From the NCBI GenBank assembly GCA_033980235.1, contig CM067072.1:15875047-15939046 (forward strand): a stretch of 64,000 bases of DNA, in the 5' to 3' direction. The translations under genes and the position numbers were made by a program. The notes beneath the pieces are model-generated. The model saw nothing but the letters and a program-made list of their open reading frames with translations, had not been told where the DNA came from and made no database searches. Shown piece after piece: positions 1 through 12,534 of this stretch (position 1 is the first letter of the stretch; every line of letters starts with the position of its first letter). This DNA comes from Diadema setosum. Lineage: Eukaryota > Echinodermata > Echinoidea > Diadematoida > Diadematidae.

Positions 1-1126
1 ACACCAGACTCTCGCAAGACTGAGAAAGAAGACCACAAACAAAAGAAAAAGACACAAGAAATCATTTCAAGGGTAATGACACGAGGAAAAGAAAACATCT
101 CTAGCAAAATCTTTTTAGAAGTCTTGTTGTTGTTGTTTTCAGACAAATTCACTTGCATAGATTATCTAACTTTTTGAAGTGTCAGTTCAATAATCACTTA
201 CAATGGTACATTATCTTCTTTTTCACAATTTGATCACATACTGTAATGCAAAATGTTCCCAAATCGAGTTTAGAAAAGAAAAGCACTCTAGAAGATGATA
301 GATGTTTGACAATAACACGAATAAACCTGTTTACTGTAATAATGCATTCAAAAGTTCTGGGTATTTACAACAAGCTATTCCATCTACCCATCCTTAATGC
401 ATTTTACTTTACACTTTCTCTCCGGTTTGCATGCATGTAGTTGTTGCTAAGTCAAGCAAGCATGTCTTTGGCAACCTTCCCAGTTGCCAGGAACAACCGT
501 TGATATAACTTTGGTATGTACAAGGTTCCACATTAAATTCTAAAATGTCAGGTAACCAGTCTATACTACTATCACAAGGATTGTTTTGTGAAGAAAAAAA
601 GAAAGAAAAGAAAGAGAATATGAGGAAAGCAGAGCGTTGACAACAACAGAACATTTTGAAATAGAAGAGAGCAGGCCAAACATGCAGAGTTTGTGGTTTA
701 AATTCCATGCCTACCCACAATATAATGGCATCACCACACAACATACCCAAAGAAAACAGGAAGAATCTTTACATTTTAAAGGAGAATATGAACGAGAGAT
801 AAGGAGAAGATCAATGATTCCTGCATTAAAATGTTGCAACAGAAACAACTCGACAAAAATAATCTATTCAAATAAATATGCAGTATCCGCTGCCATAAGG
901 AATCAGAACCATCAATTATTGGCTATCGAGCTGAAGCTGGGTGGTCTCGTGGATACGACAACTTTCTAGCAATCAGGAGGTCGTGGGTTCATGACTCGAG
1001 TACGTATGCACATGATTTCTATCATGACTATTACTCAAAAACACTGAAAAATCGGTGTGCATACGCATTGTACATCATGACAGGGCAATTTGTCAATCGG
1101 CGGCAAGATCAGCTATCAAGACTCAC
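1..1126. other. Intron of the RhoGAP-family gene at the left edge
   Basis: AT-rich intron downstream of the last exon seen here. Apart from the tRNA-like repeat at about 937-1003 I find no exon or structured element. The short open frames carry no recognisable domain. Confidence 0.6.
937..1003 (+). repeat. tRNA-derived SINE remnant
   Basis: An A-box-like GTGGTCTCGTGG at 941 and a B-box-like GGTTCATGACTC at 986 have tRNA-like spacing, with GGAGGTCGTGGG just before the B box. The 5' and 3' ends do not pair as an acceptor stem, so this is a decayed SINE head, not a tRNA gene. Confidence 0.5.
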
Positions 1127-1275
1127 CTTGGAAGGATGGAAACCTAAATGTAACGAAGTCTGATCTATATCGCCCATTAGGTACTCCGTCACGCTATTGC
1201 TGAAGGCAAGGGCAAGGGCATCGATGACCTCGTAGAGGGCAGTCTTGTCTTTCTCTTCATTGTTGCTCGTTAAAC
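1127..1275 (-). CDS. ARHGAP29/45/GMIP-family RhoGAP, internal exon (pre-F-BAR segment)
   Basis: This is the most 3' exon in the window of a minus-strand RhoGAP gene. On the minus strand a cag acceptor precedes it and AAG|GTGAGT follows it. It starts with 2 bases that complete a Gly codon, then has 49 open codons and ends in phase 0. The peptide holds SVTEYLMGDIDQTSL, which lines up with TVSEFLMGEVDSSTL as I recall it from vertebrate ARHGAP45, and less closely with the matching part of ARHGAP29. The preceding SNNEEKDKTALYEVIDALA matches the helical segment before that motif. In the family this region lies just before the F-BAR domain, and the proteins act as GTPase activators on Rho at membranes. 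The F-BAR, C1 and RhoGAP exons are not here and should lie left of base 1. I cannot say which vertebrate paralogue is closest, because one invertebrate gene may match all three. Confidence 0.88.
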
Positions 1276-1976
1276 CTGGGCAAGAACAGCGTAAAGACAG
1301 CGAAAGAATAAACTGTAAAATCTGTTTTCCTTCAACTTCAAGAAGTGCAAGGTTATCAGCCTTGACATAATATAAATTAATATTTCTATTCCTTCAAAGC
1401 TGATCTACTCTAAGTATATTATTTCTGAGCATTCAAACATACAGGCAAAGAAAGAATTATGTAACAACATTGTATCAGCTGCAATTAAAAAACAACAACA
1501 ATATGTTTGATATAATCAGTCACAACAGTGGCAATTGCAATTTATAACAGAAATAGTTGCAAATAATGATTTTACCCTTAAACCACAAATTCTAACAAAG
1601 CCTCACAAGGAAATTTCCGCTCCAGAATCAAGTTTTAATTATGCGGTGAACATGCCCTCCAACTGTTTCCCAATTGTCACATGGTCCATATGGATGGAGA
1701 TTGCAGAGATACTACTGGAATGCAAACCACTGGATCATTCATGTTTCACCAACATCCTAGAGATGTTATCAAAAGGATTACCATTTCAATACCTCAAGAG
1801 CAAACTTGGTGATATCAAGTTTTGTATTGAACCAAATCTTTAAAAGAAAAATGACCAAAACCAATAAAACACAAAAACCATGTATCCGTTGAAAAAAAGG
1901 ATTGATGAAAACCTGAGGATATCACATTCAAGTTTGTTGGGTCTCTTTGTTAACAAAAAGCAATAACAAAACTGCA

Positions 1977-2725
1977 TATGTGACCCGCTACAACAAAATG
2001 GTCCTAAAGTCGGGCGCGGTCGATTATTTGAAAATTGCATGACACAATTCCCTAATCTTTCTGCTTTAAATTGATATATAACACATCTTATGAAAATAAT
2101 CGGCTGCAGAGATATTGATGTTTAAAAGAGAACATGTCGAGACGTCTGGGAAATCACTGTTTCGAGAAAAGCGCCCTAAAAGTTCTCCTTGCGAAGCAAA
2201 TCACGATCAAGGGACACGCAAGTCAGTATTCACCTCCGGACAATAGAAGGTAAGCCCAAGCAACCCCCGAAATGCTCATTCAAACACAGCGTCGGCGGTC
2301 TCCTCACCGACCAATCAGTGACCAGGATGTATAGCGCGCCCCGCTAGCACGCACCAGTCGACTGGGCAGTGTGCGAGCTTCACGCTTCGGTTAGCGGCAA
2401 GCAGCAAACTGACCAATGAAATCACTCTGGTTGTTGTTAGGGGCGGAGCCTACGTGTGGCGCTCAATCCAAACGTTCGAACCCGTTTCTGCTTCGTTAAA
2501 ACGGCAAAAAAACATTGCCCAGAAAAACGCTATTTTTTGGTCTTTCCTTTAATCATTTTCCTTCAAAATTTCGACAGATGATAGAAGACATGTCAGACTC
2601 TAAAAAAATGTCAAATTCAGAAAATCTTAAGTTTTGACCAATTTTGATGCTCTGACTTCAAATTCGATTTTCACGGCTTCGACCGTGCGCGACTTTAGGA
2701 CCATTTTGTTGTAGCGGGTCACATA
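1977..2725. repeat. TA-flanked MITE with 34-bp terminal inverted repeats
   Basis: The left end TGTGACCCGCTACAACAAAA and the right end are perfect inverted copies for about 34 bases, and the match continues with a few mismatches through a CGGTCGA motif. TA lies immediately outside each end (1977-1978 and 2724-2725), which fits Tc1/mariner-type target duplication. The interior is about 0.7 kb, contains several CpGs and has no transposase. It lies in the intron between the exons at 1.2 and 4.9 kb. Confidence 0.85.
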
Positions 2726-4554
2726 TTGCATCAGGAAAACCACTCCAACGACAACAAATTGCTAGAAATTCACATGTAGACACCACAAACAGTTTGGCAA
2801 CAAATTATTGATCATCTTTGTAATGTAATGCATGCTCTTTCAACATCTCACTTACAAATGTGTACAGGTCAAACGAACATTTAAAACAGAACATAAAGGC
2901 TTCCAAAATCATTTTTTAACATCACGAACCTCAGTTTTCTTATTAAAGCATTCATGCCCCATAGCAATAAGGCATCCCTTCATAGTAACATAATTTTGAT
3001 ATGGAAGGTCCTTACGGAATACATTCAAGAAATGGCATGAAAGAAAAAAGGCTTTGTCTAAAACCCATGAGTGCTCCTAATGTCTGTCTGCTAGTTACAT
3101 GGTACTTGTGCTGATAAATCAGTCCAGATACAGTTTTGTAACATCAATCATTACCTTGCATTTATTTGTTGTTCGCCACTTTTTCCTGTTTATGTGCCTC
3201 CATCTTCCCTCAGTTATACAGTAACATTTGCTGTGAAAGTCATGTTTTCTTTGCTATTTGTCATCTTGTGTTTTCTTTTTCATTATTATGCTTGTCTGTT
3301 AGTAGTAAATACATCTTTGTGAAAAGTCGTTATTGCATCATGAAATTATGTGAACGTATTTGGATAACATTTTCAGGATATTGATGGGGGGAAAAAGGAA
3401 CAGGTGATTATTTTTTTTTTTGCGGGTGATGCGGATCACAAAATCCAGCTCAAGGATGTTTTTTGAAGGATGTGTGCTCAGTTCTTATGGCTTTAGTGAC
3501 CCCACATTGCCATGGTGGAGGTTCAAACTCTCAAAAGTGCTTCTACACTGTAGCTGGTTCATGCTGGACTTGTGCCATATAACTTGTTCTGGGTAGGGTT
3601 TGTTTCAGCTTTCTTCCAGGTTTGATTTCGCAATGCAAGATATCTTTCACTCTATCCTGTTCTCGATATCCTGCGGTTCCACTTCAATCATATCCTGATA
3701 TCCCTCATGTGACGCGTGTCTGGAATCATGTATGACAGACATGCTCTGCCCATCCATAGGACTTTGATAAACTTGATGGACTAGTTGTTCCATCAAATCA
3801 ATTCTTTTCATGAATCAAGTTTTGATAGTGCACGTATGAAAAATGAATGATCCATAGTTTCCTTATATATACGCCTTCTGGATTATTCTACAAAACTTAA
3901 AAGCAAATACAGTAAAAGTTCCATCGGGAGAGGAAATTGATAATTTCTATATATTTGTCTAACATGTTTGTGATCAATGTACTCCTTTGCTTGCATGAGA
4001 TATTTTGTCATTTTTAAGCAAAATAGTCCAAATACATAAGCAGGAAAAACATTGTCTAAGACTGAAATTTTGTACCACTGACACAGTAAACTAACTGTAC
4101 TTGTAATGTTTGATAGAGAATAACAATTCAGTAGATTTTTCTATCAAATCAGATTCAGTTGAAATTTAACTTTGCAGGTATTTTTCCAAGTCCTGTCAGA
4201 AGCAATGCATTTAGCCATGCAAATAGCACAGAATACAGCGCGTTACAGCATCAGAAGTGCAGTGCACTGAGTTAAAAAGAATCTCACGACAATGTCGGTT
4301 GTGGAGTAGCTTCTAGAATGCCAAGAAGGCAGTTTTCTGAGATTTTCAGAGATCCTCTCACAGACATTAAAGGTTTTAGTATGGAATCATTACAATACAA
4401 TGTAATCCTTGATTGAGAATGCCTCAAATTCATGGATAAGGCTACTACGTAGGTACTGTACATGCCATAATATAACAGCGAGTCTAATTCTTTCTTCTTC
4501 TTTTTTTTTGTGAATTGGGACTTCCCTTCAACTTGGTGAGTGGTTGAATTAGCC
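2726..4554. other. Intronic sequence, no clear feature
   Basis: AT-rich intron. A B-box-like GGTTCAAACTC at about 3522 hints at another decayed SINE, but no matching A box is convincing. Nothing else can be supported. Confidence 0.5.
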
Positions 4555-4722
4555 ATCATGGAGTTCAGTAATGAATGAAGAAATGTAAGGGTGCACGTTG
4601 CATTCATGTTGGGAGTACAGTTTATATTTTCACATGATGTTAATTTCACGAATAGAACCTGACTCATGAAATTCATGAAAATAAAACCCCCACAAAATAT
4701 ATGGCACATACAGTACCTCATT
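4555..4722. repeat. Copy of a dispersed repeat ending in GGCACATACAGTA
   Basis: This stretch matches 42395-42537: both read aagaaatgtaagggtgcacg or close variants, then a run with aattCRTGAAAATAAAA and an ATATATGGCACATACAGTA-type end. It is a diverged copy of a short non-autonomous element also seen near 42.1-42.5 and 45.2 kb. Confidence 0.6.
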
Positions 4723-4874
4723 TTTTTGGTTTCCATTTTAGCCAGTTTGACTGAAAATCACATCTGTTCAGGCAGAGATAGCAGAAATCAATCATCTCTT
4801 TTTTTTTCTTTTCTTTTTTCTCAGGACTCCTGCTGAGCTCTAGAAATGTAAACAAGATCAAGGGTCTGCCTCAC

Positions 4875-5018
4875 CTTTTATACGAGCAATGAGGACCACT
4901 GCGGCTGTGTGCACGTCCGTGGACTTGAGGGCGGTGTATTTATCCAGGATGCCTCGTAGGATGTTGAGGAGGTCCCGTAATTTCTCGTGGGCCGCCACCC
5001 GTATCGTCTCTGTCCTCT
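4875..5018 (-). CDS. ARHGAP29/45/GMIP-family RhoGAP, internal exon (helical N-terminal segment)
   Basis: This internal exon is 144 bases. The minus-strand acceptor ...AACCAG precedes it and the donor AAAG|GTGAGG follows it. It enters in phase 1, where AG completes a Glu codon begun in the exon at 26.2 kb, and leaves in phase 1, feeding the exon at 1.2 kb. The peptide starts RTETIRVAAHEKLRDLL and ends HTAAVVLIARIK. Vertebrate ARHGAP45 has a very similar run, with an Ala-His-Glu near the start and TAAGTLIAKVK at the end. The segment is predicted to be alpha-helical and precedes F-BAR. GC content and codon use stand out from the AT-rich introns on both sides. The matching phases on both sides are the best evidence that these exons belong to one transcript. 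Confidence 0.9.
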
Positions 5019-5092
5019 CTGGTTGTTAGGAACAGCATTGAAAAAAAATATACATATATTAATATGAAATTATTGTAAGTTACACTGACTTA

Positions 5093-5431
5093 TATTAAAT
5101 AGGTTAGTCAAATACCGGTTAGTAGTGATTGGCTAAACACAGTCACGTGATGGAGGCACACTGGTTATGTTCGCCCATGGGCAGAACATTTTTGCTATGT
5201 TCTCCCATGGGAAAACATTTTCATGTAACAAATGACAAACAATACCGAACGATTGAATGATCATATTTTTCACGCAATCGATAGGATAAATTTGCCTATT
5301 CCATACAATGTGAAAAAGCAGATGACCGATTATTGTAATGCGTACGATCGCTCTGCGCGAGCGATCGAGTGCGTTGTGCTGGTGGTTGACATTGCGAACA
5401 TGGCTTGGTATTTGACTAACCCATATAATAT
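5093..5431. repeat. Inverted-repeat element with ~24-bp ends
   Basis: The left end reads AGGTTAGTCAAATACC and the right end GGTATTTGACTAACC, with a few mismatches outside. Inside are two consecutive CCCATGGG-centred palindromes (5167-5213) and a perfect hairpin CGATCGCTC/GAGCGATCG at 5345-5367. A 150-codon plus-strand ORF (5232-5684) runs across this element and the next foldback. Its sequence is explained by the inverted repeats and has no recognisable domain, so I do not call it a gene. Confidence 0.6.
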
Positions 5432-5454
5432 AACAGATGATGACTTTTGTTGTT

Positions 5455-5566
5455 GGGAACATGTACAAAACGTTCCACCTTCAGGATTTGAAATGCTATT
5501 TCGGGAGGCCATAACCTCCCTCAACAGCATTTCAAACCCTTCGGGTGGAACATTCGGTATGTTCCC
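5455..5566. repeat. Foldback with nested hairpin
   Basis: Arms of about 45 bases pair across the centre: GGGAACATG...TTTGAAATGCT on the left, AGCATTTCAAA...ATGTTCCC on the right. The loop holds a second perfect hairpin, GGGAGG/CCTCCC. It abuts the preceding inverted-repeat element, making a palindrome-rich 470-bp stretch. Confidence 0.7.
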
Positions 5567-5699
5567 TCCCCCGCCCAGTCATCATCTATATAATGTATTG
5601 GATGGCAAGGTGCTTGAAAGTCTACAATATCATTCCTCTATGAAGGATCAAGCAAGCCATAGTATCCAACTTCTGAGAGATTAATTTTCTTCAATACGA

Positions 5700-7325
5700 C
5701 TATCGCTTGGATTCTGACAACCAGTAAACTTTAAGCCTGCTGGTAAGAAGCTCAGTGTTAGAAGACTTATTATAATTATTCTGAACATTAGATACGCCCA
5801 TTCACATAATTTTCATTTACCATTTGAAAAAAGATTAATAAATGCAAACAAAAGGAAAGAGTGTCCCATTTGATTCTGAATTCTCAGCCTCAGCTCATCT
5901 CACGTTTCAACATGGTCGCCACAGCGCTCCCTCCTACATGGACACATTCCAACATTTTAACATTCAATTATACACAGCTGACATTATCCTCATACATTAT
6001 TCACACTCCACTTCCTGCGCACTATCTAGTATAATAACATTTCGATTGTTATAACGTTACTTTTCATGAGCCTTTTCTTCCATCATACATATGATCAGCG
6101 AGTCTTTTGGTGAGGTGCTTTGCCACTTCTGACACCCAAATGAGACCCACCTGAATTCAATACCGCAGCTGGATGAAAAGACGCGAAGCAAACAATTACC
6201 TCTCTCATCACCCTTCCTGTCACATACATGACACCTCTCCCTCAAAAGACTGCCCATCTTTGGACATTCCGTCCCATCCCTTGGTGTCATTGTCCTTCCA
6301 AAGCTACCTTAGTCTCTCACTTACAGACCTGACCAGTCCCTTGATCACTTTTAGCTTTATTTCAGCTCTGCCTTTGCCGATGGTAACTATTCAACTCAAC
6401 ATGGCAGTGCTTAAATGTGTCTGCAAGTTGATGGTCCTCAGAGGGTTAAAAATAAAACAAAACTGGAGCATCGAAAGTGATATGAGTACAGATTTCCAAT
6501 TAAGGATTCCAAAAATAATCATTGGAACATTCATCACATACATGTTTCATCAATTGAAATCAGACTGGTGTACAAATTCAGAAGATGATTCGCCTTGAAT
6601 CAGATCAGGAGAACACTCTATTTCCCTCATGGGTTTGGCTGGGGTCTGCCTCATTCTAAAAAGTAAAAGGCCATCAAATTTGCAGCATTGTTACATTTTA
6701 AAACTCTGACGGATATTATGTAAAGAATTGTGACAATAACTTGATCAGGCATTGTTTTGCTTGGACCATAACTAACGCTCATAAACATTCTTTCCCCAGA
6801 AGCTAGGCAAGTTTATGCAATGTCTCAGTATGATATCCCTCACACTTGTGATTAAAACAAAGACAATTCTCTTCTTCAGATGCAATAAGATTAGTTTCAG
6901 AGCTTGCCCATCATGGTCTAAAAAAGAAATCACTGTCTGATTTAACAACTACACGATGTAATGCTAAATGTACCATTTTGGCACTGGTGTCCAATGCGCT
7001 CTGTCGAAGTAATGAAAAGTAAACATGAGAGAATGTACTATAAACCTGTCGAGACAATTGTGACAAAAGGATATGTCATGTTTCACTCTTTGCCCAGCTC
7101 TGTCCAGAGTGTGCGTACTTCTTTATTTTTAGCCCAGCATTTGTTCTTTGTAACATTGGGATTACGTCTGAGCTTGGAGGAACAAAGGTTGTGTAGATTG
7201 TTGGGACAAGCGATGAACTGCTCGTATTCCATGTGTACCAGTTTTCACACCCTGTTACATCACTGATTGTAGCGGGGGTGCGATGCAAACCTAACATCTG
7301 ATTAACAGGTAGTTGTGCTAGCAGA

Positions 7326-7373
<48 letters not shown>

Positions 7374-9340
7374 TACACACACTGTGTGCATCTGCATATT
7401 TGACTGAGGAAAAGAAAACCCCTCAATAAGCCCTTTTACATCAGTAAGCAAAAACCAAATGTCAAATAACCTGCGGTTACTGCTCCACAGATTTACAGAT
7501 GCAAAAAAAAAGGGGGAAAAATCAGAATGAATTAAAATGTCAGAAAAAACAACAACAAAATGTTCAAAGGTTTTGTGAGCTAAGAACTTAATTTTCAATG
7601 AGCATACGTATTTCTAAGGAAAGTAATCAGTTGTAAGCTGTCTGTACCCTATCAGAAAAGGCGTACAGCTGTACTACCAAGGAGGTTCAAGAGAATGGAG
7701 TCACAACTGTCGTATTTCCTTTGAAGTCATGTTTGATGCCGCCACTCGAAAGTATTTGAAGCATGTGGCAAACTGGATCTGCCGCGCAGATAGGAAGACA
7801 ATTGACTCATGTCTCATTGCATAATCATCAGCCACTTTCTAACGAAAATATGTCTTTGTGATGCTAATTACTTTTCGCCATCCCTACTTATAAAAGATAG
7901 GTGGTATATAATGGTAAAGACACAGGGATGCGCAAATAGAAATTGCGCAAAAAATGATGAAATGAAAATGAAAATTACTCGACTGGCCGTGCCCGGCCAC
8001 TAATCTGATATATCTATTAATATAGAATTATACTCGAAGATTATTCCATATAAGTTTTATTTGGAGGAATTAAGTGGAAAAGTGATAAAACCGGCTTTCC
8101 GGGAGGATACAGTTTTAAACACTTTCACATGATACAGCTCTGATTTACACTTTTGCACATATTTCTTGAAGGGATTGACCTTTGTTTAATGAGCTTTATC
8201 ATTAAGTGAGATTTCGTTTCATTTAATAGATAAACAAGCAAAATATAGCCAACATTAAGTTCACGTTCAAAATGAATCTTCAGATCGCTCAGCAAGACGG
8301 CGGCATCAAACCCCGCCACCAAAGGCACAGATGCACCTGGGGAATTCTTTTGTACATCAATAGAAAAGTGACAACTGTTTGAATAATTACAGCCAGTTGG
8401 AACTCCATCTCTTAAACCTCCTTGGTACTACCAAAATTGTGTGACCATTTCAATACAACTGTACATTGGCAGAAATATGGCAAAATACCATCATAGTATT
8501 TTGTTACTGTTTTTTTTTCTGTATTCCTTACAATGTAATTCTAAGTGATTTTTGTTTGTTTTTTTAAATTAGTTTTTTTACTGGGCTTTAACTCAGCTGC
8601 CTGATGAGGGTCCACCATATGATGATGTAAATGCTCCAATCATCTTGTTGCCACTAATGTTCATACTACTAGTAATCCACTTGATCGTCACTACTAATAG
8701 TAATAAAGATAACATATGTGGCATTCTTGGTAATGACTTCACCTTTTTAATCCATTTGCATTTTTCTCATATCATTTGATTACGAAGAGTTAGATTTAAA
8801 TGTTGAGCTACTAATTTTTCCTTTAACCATTAACCTGCTATTCACAATTCTAGAATTCTAGTCCAACTGATGGAATTTCATTTGCACGCATCAAATTTTT
8901 GAAGGCTTGGCAATGCTAGTGCAAATTTCCATAGAACCAAGGTGGTTGTCATGGTAACACTGTCAAGGACATTTGTAGAGCATGCAATGACACCAGTGAA
9001 GATGCTTATCTCCCGCAAAGCTATTGAGATGCACACTGGCCAAGTTTTTGTCTTCCCTTTTAACACAACAGTGATCCCTCCCTCACATCACGGTTGCTCA
9101 CTGTCCAAAATGGGAAAAATCTCTCCCAATTAGGAATGCATCTACCCACAGTCACAGTTCACAAGTTATAATTACAATCACTCCAGCATGCAGCAGGTGA
9201 ATCTCATCCAATGCTCATACCATTTCTAGGCTGGTATACAATCGTATCAACCCAATTTTATCAGAGCTATAAAGGGGGTCATTCCATAAAAGTTACATTG
9301 ATGGTGTCTTATATGCAGATTCAACAAAATTAAGGCATAT
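5700..9340. other. Long intron stretch, mostly featureless
   Basis: This part of the 21-kb intron is AT-rich with many short chance ORFs. Only the AC microsatellite at 7325-7382 stands out. No exon with matched splice sites was found. Confidence 0.5.
7325..7382. repeat. (AC)n microsatellite
   Basis: Nearly uninterrupted AC dinucleotide repeat of about 58 bases with a few AT interruptions. Confidence 0.95.
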
Positions 9341-9382
9341 CACACACACACACACACATACACACACAAACACACACACACA
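9341..9382. repeat. (CA)n microsatellite
   Basis: About 42 bases of CA repeat with AT and AA interruptions, about 60 bases before the terminal hairpin of the element at 9.4-13.6 kb. Confidence 0.93.
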
Positions 9383-10383
9383 TTCATATTCATTGATAAG
9401 AAATGTATTTGAAACAAATTTCAAAAAGTAGTAACAGTGGTTTATTAGGTGATACGCTATCAGCGTATCACCTATTGTGATTGTCAAAATCTCTCTTTAT
9501 TTTTTTTTATTCTTCTTTCTTTCTGGACAATTTTGTGTCGTCAATATCTCAACAATGACATTACGGAATGACATGAAATTTTCAGTCAACATGTCTCATA
9601 ACAATATCTAGCCACAATAAGGTTTTCATGACAGTAACATATCTATGACGTCATCTAGGCGACATTTTGTGATTTTCGGACCTTGTCACATGATCGATCA
9701 TAACTTCATAACTAGATGTCATTTCTGCATCATTTTCGGTGGACATAAAGTTCAGGTCACGTTCTATCTTACTTTTTAACGCTAGTTACCCAGGTCTTCA
9801 TTACGCGCGCGTACGGGCGCGTCAAAATTTTAAAAGGCTCAAAACGACTTCCCAATGGGAAATCTCGAAGTTTCAGACAATTTTAAGCGTTTCAAACATT
9901 TTCTCGCGTGCGCGTCCGTCCGTGCAATTTCGCGCGCAGAGGGCGTAACCAACATGAAAATGCAATTTTTTTGACTGATTTGGATTCCTGATACTTTGAG
10001 TAACAATATCCACTGATTTCCGATCGATGTTGACCTATAACAAAGGAATGCACTGGCGTCAAAGTTGAAATTCCGCGCGCGCGTCTTTCTGCAAATATAG
10101 TGAAAAAACATGTCTTTGTTTATTTCGCCATAGCTCTTTAAATCGTCCTTTGACCCGATATTTCTATTTCATATCACAAAAGCATATGAATTGTAAATAA
10201 CATTCCTAGTATCAATATTGCCAGGAAAACGCGATGAAGTGATCATATCGTCATTTTGAATAAAAAAAGTGGAATTGATTTTTTTGAGGTAATGTTTCTG
10301 ACATTCATTTGCTCGTATCTCTGTTGTTTAAGCTCAATATTATCCCAAATTCACATATGTTGTCCTTTAAACATTTGCCTTTC

Positions 10384-10720
10384 AAGTCCATGTCATGGTT
10401 TTGAAATTTGATGACGTCATCATACTTTAAATTGTGATTAAAGGTAAAGTTGCAAAATCGGACAAGTTTACGTGTTATGTCTATGGGAGGTGATTTTTTT
10501 TAAAAGCATGCATTGACTTAACAACGTTTAAGCACCTTTATCTCATCTTGATTTTGCTTCATTTCCTCTGAAACATACATATGTTGTAGCTGACACAATA
10601 AGCTTTAGTAATCATGCATTTTATGTTTTCAAATCTCCTCATCAGGTTGATAATTTTGTAGTTTAAAACTGAAAATGAGAATGCAATCTGTATGGAACGA
10701 TTCCAAATTTTTTTTGCAAC
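10384..10720 (+). repeat. Internal block of the hairpin element, copy 1
   Basis: Contains TTTGATGACGTCATC, then GATTAAAGGTAAAGTTGCAA and TACGTGTTATGTCTATGGGA. It recurs with roughly 90% identity by eye at 12535-12825 and more diverged at 13205-13320. Each copy is followed downstream by a tRNA-like sequence. Confidence 0.7.
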
Positions 10721-10814
10721 TATACATTGATCGAATCCACGCTGCCACTTGTGGGAAGTTGAATAGCGCCATCACAAGGCAACAAACTCGCGATGGTATT
10801 TAAATTTAAGTTTT

Positions 10815-11410
10815 GCACTCGGTCTTCAGGACAGCCATGTGGCAGAATCGGTTAGCGCGCTGGTTGTTCATAACGCCATACCGGAAGGCGAGAGGTTCGA
10901 CTCCCGCAGGACTTTTATCCGTTCTTTCTTTTTTTTCTCTTTTTTTCGGCAGTTCAGCTTTACTCCGATGTCATTTATCGTATTATTTTATCAAGTGTAC
11001 GTAACCCGTGAACACGGCTGCTCTATTTCCCTTGTTTTGTACTGGAGTTTGGAGATTGGGTTTGCTTCATTAATTTTGTCACACTTAATGTTGTACATTG
11101 CCCCTTGTTACTGTGTCCCGCTTACCACCTTTCGTTTGCTCTTTCCTTTTCTCTTCATTGGTTATTGTTATACTGTAACAGGATAGGTGGTAGGAACATG
11201 TACTTTTAAATAACTGGCAGGAATGGGAGCTGAATTGATTAACTCTAGTCCAGGTGTATGGCGTCTCGCTCATCTCTTTGAAATTCCAGGTTGTTATTGT
11301 TTGACCCAATAACGGAGTTGTAGACAGGTTTTATGTTGCTATAGAGGTATCTTGTGCAACATGAATAGAAGGCATCACTGTTTAGTAGTAGTAATGAACT
11401 TTTTCATGTT
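10815..11410 (+). repeat. tRNA-headed repeat, unit 1 of a tandem pair
   Basis: An A-box-like TGGCAGAATCGG and a B-box GGTTCGACTCC head a body of about 0.5 kb. The body is T-rich, contains TACTCCGATGTCATTTAT and ends near TAGTAGTAGTAATGAAC. Pol III boxes are visible but there is no acceptor-stem pairing, so this is a SINE-like unit, not a tRNA gene. Unit 2 follows directly. Confidence 0.6.
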
Positions 11411-11444
11411 TTAAATGATATAAAGATATGAATTTCATATCCAA

Positions 11445-12015
11445 TCTTCGGGACAGCCGTGTGGCTTTATAGTCGCTTAGCGCGCTGCATGGTCATTATG
11501 CACTACCTTAGGACGAGATGTTCGGGACCCGCAGGACGCTATTATTTTTTTTTTCTCTCTCTCTTTCTTTGTTTTTCTTGTGGCAGTTCAGCTTCATTCC
11601 GATGTCATTACCCCACGACACACAGTCACTCAAGTTCCCTTTTTTTTTGTCGGAGGCTGGAGGTTGGATTTGCTTCATTTATCATACGTAATGTTATAAA
11701 TTGCCCTTGGTATACAATGCCCCGCTTGCCACCTTTCGTTTTCTCTTTCCTTTTCTCTACGTTTGTCCCTGTTACACTGCACAAGACAGGTCGGAAAATA
11801 ATTTACATAACTCAACTGGAGCAGGAATGGCAACTGAATAAATTAATTCTAGGCCAGGTGTATGGCGTCTCGCTCGTCTCTTTGAAATTCCAGGTTGTTA
11901 TTGTTTGACCCAATAACGGAATTGTAGACAGGTTTTATTTCGCTATAGAGGTATCTTGTGCCACATGAGGAGAAAGCATCACTGTTTAGTAGTAGTAATG
12001 AACTTTTTCATGTCC
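11445..12015 (+). repeat. tRNA-headed repeat, unit 2 of a tandem pair
   Basis: Homologous to the 10.82-11.41 kb unit along its length, including ATGGCGTCTCGCTC and TTATTGTTTGACCCAATAAC. Its tRNA-like head has decayed: the B-box reads GTTCGGGACCC. The pair is a tandem duplication of roughly 0.6 kb. Confidence 0.65.
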
Positions 12016-12534
12016 CTCCTTGTCAATTATAGTGTGTTCAAAGGGGTTGTGTGTCTATCTGCCAAAGAAGAGGAAAACCTTATTTTAGTCATGGCTGTTT
12101 CTCTATACGTAGCCGTAGGTAATGAGTGTTGTTGGTATCTGAGCAGTGAATAACACAGCATCAGGCTAAAATCCCCCTTAGTTATACGCGCTAAGCGTTC
12201 AATTTGATATATCTTTATTATTTTATGTAGTCAATCACTGCTAATGGAGTTACAGAATTATGTTATGACACCTTTCACTGAAAGTTTGTAAAGCAAAGTT
12301 TATGGACAAGGCAAGCAATTGTACATGAATGATACCAATCATTTCAGAGGGAAATTATGGTATACCTAAATGTAAGGGTATCATTGCTTTGGAATTGCTG
12401 AGACAATAATGTTGGCACGAGGGCTTCCACTTCTAATAACTGATCCCTTTGAAGATGTGTCGGTCACGGGTGATCGTCATGATTCATCTTTCACGTAGAA
12501 GCTTCAGTTCCACACTCTTGGTTCGAGAAGACTT

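Noticed and set aside
5232..5684. 150-codon plus-strand ORF
   Set aside because: It spans two inverted-repeat elements whose paired arms dictate much of the sequence; no domain, splice or start support.
7302..7598. ORF with (CV)n-rich peptide
   Set aside because: The peptide is a translation of the AC microsatellite.
10839..10915. Functional tRNA gene
   Set aside because: Boxes fit, but the cloverleaf fails and a homologous decayed copy follows directly; a SINE-type head explains it.
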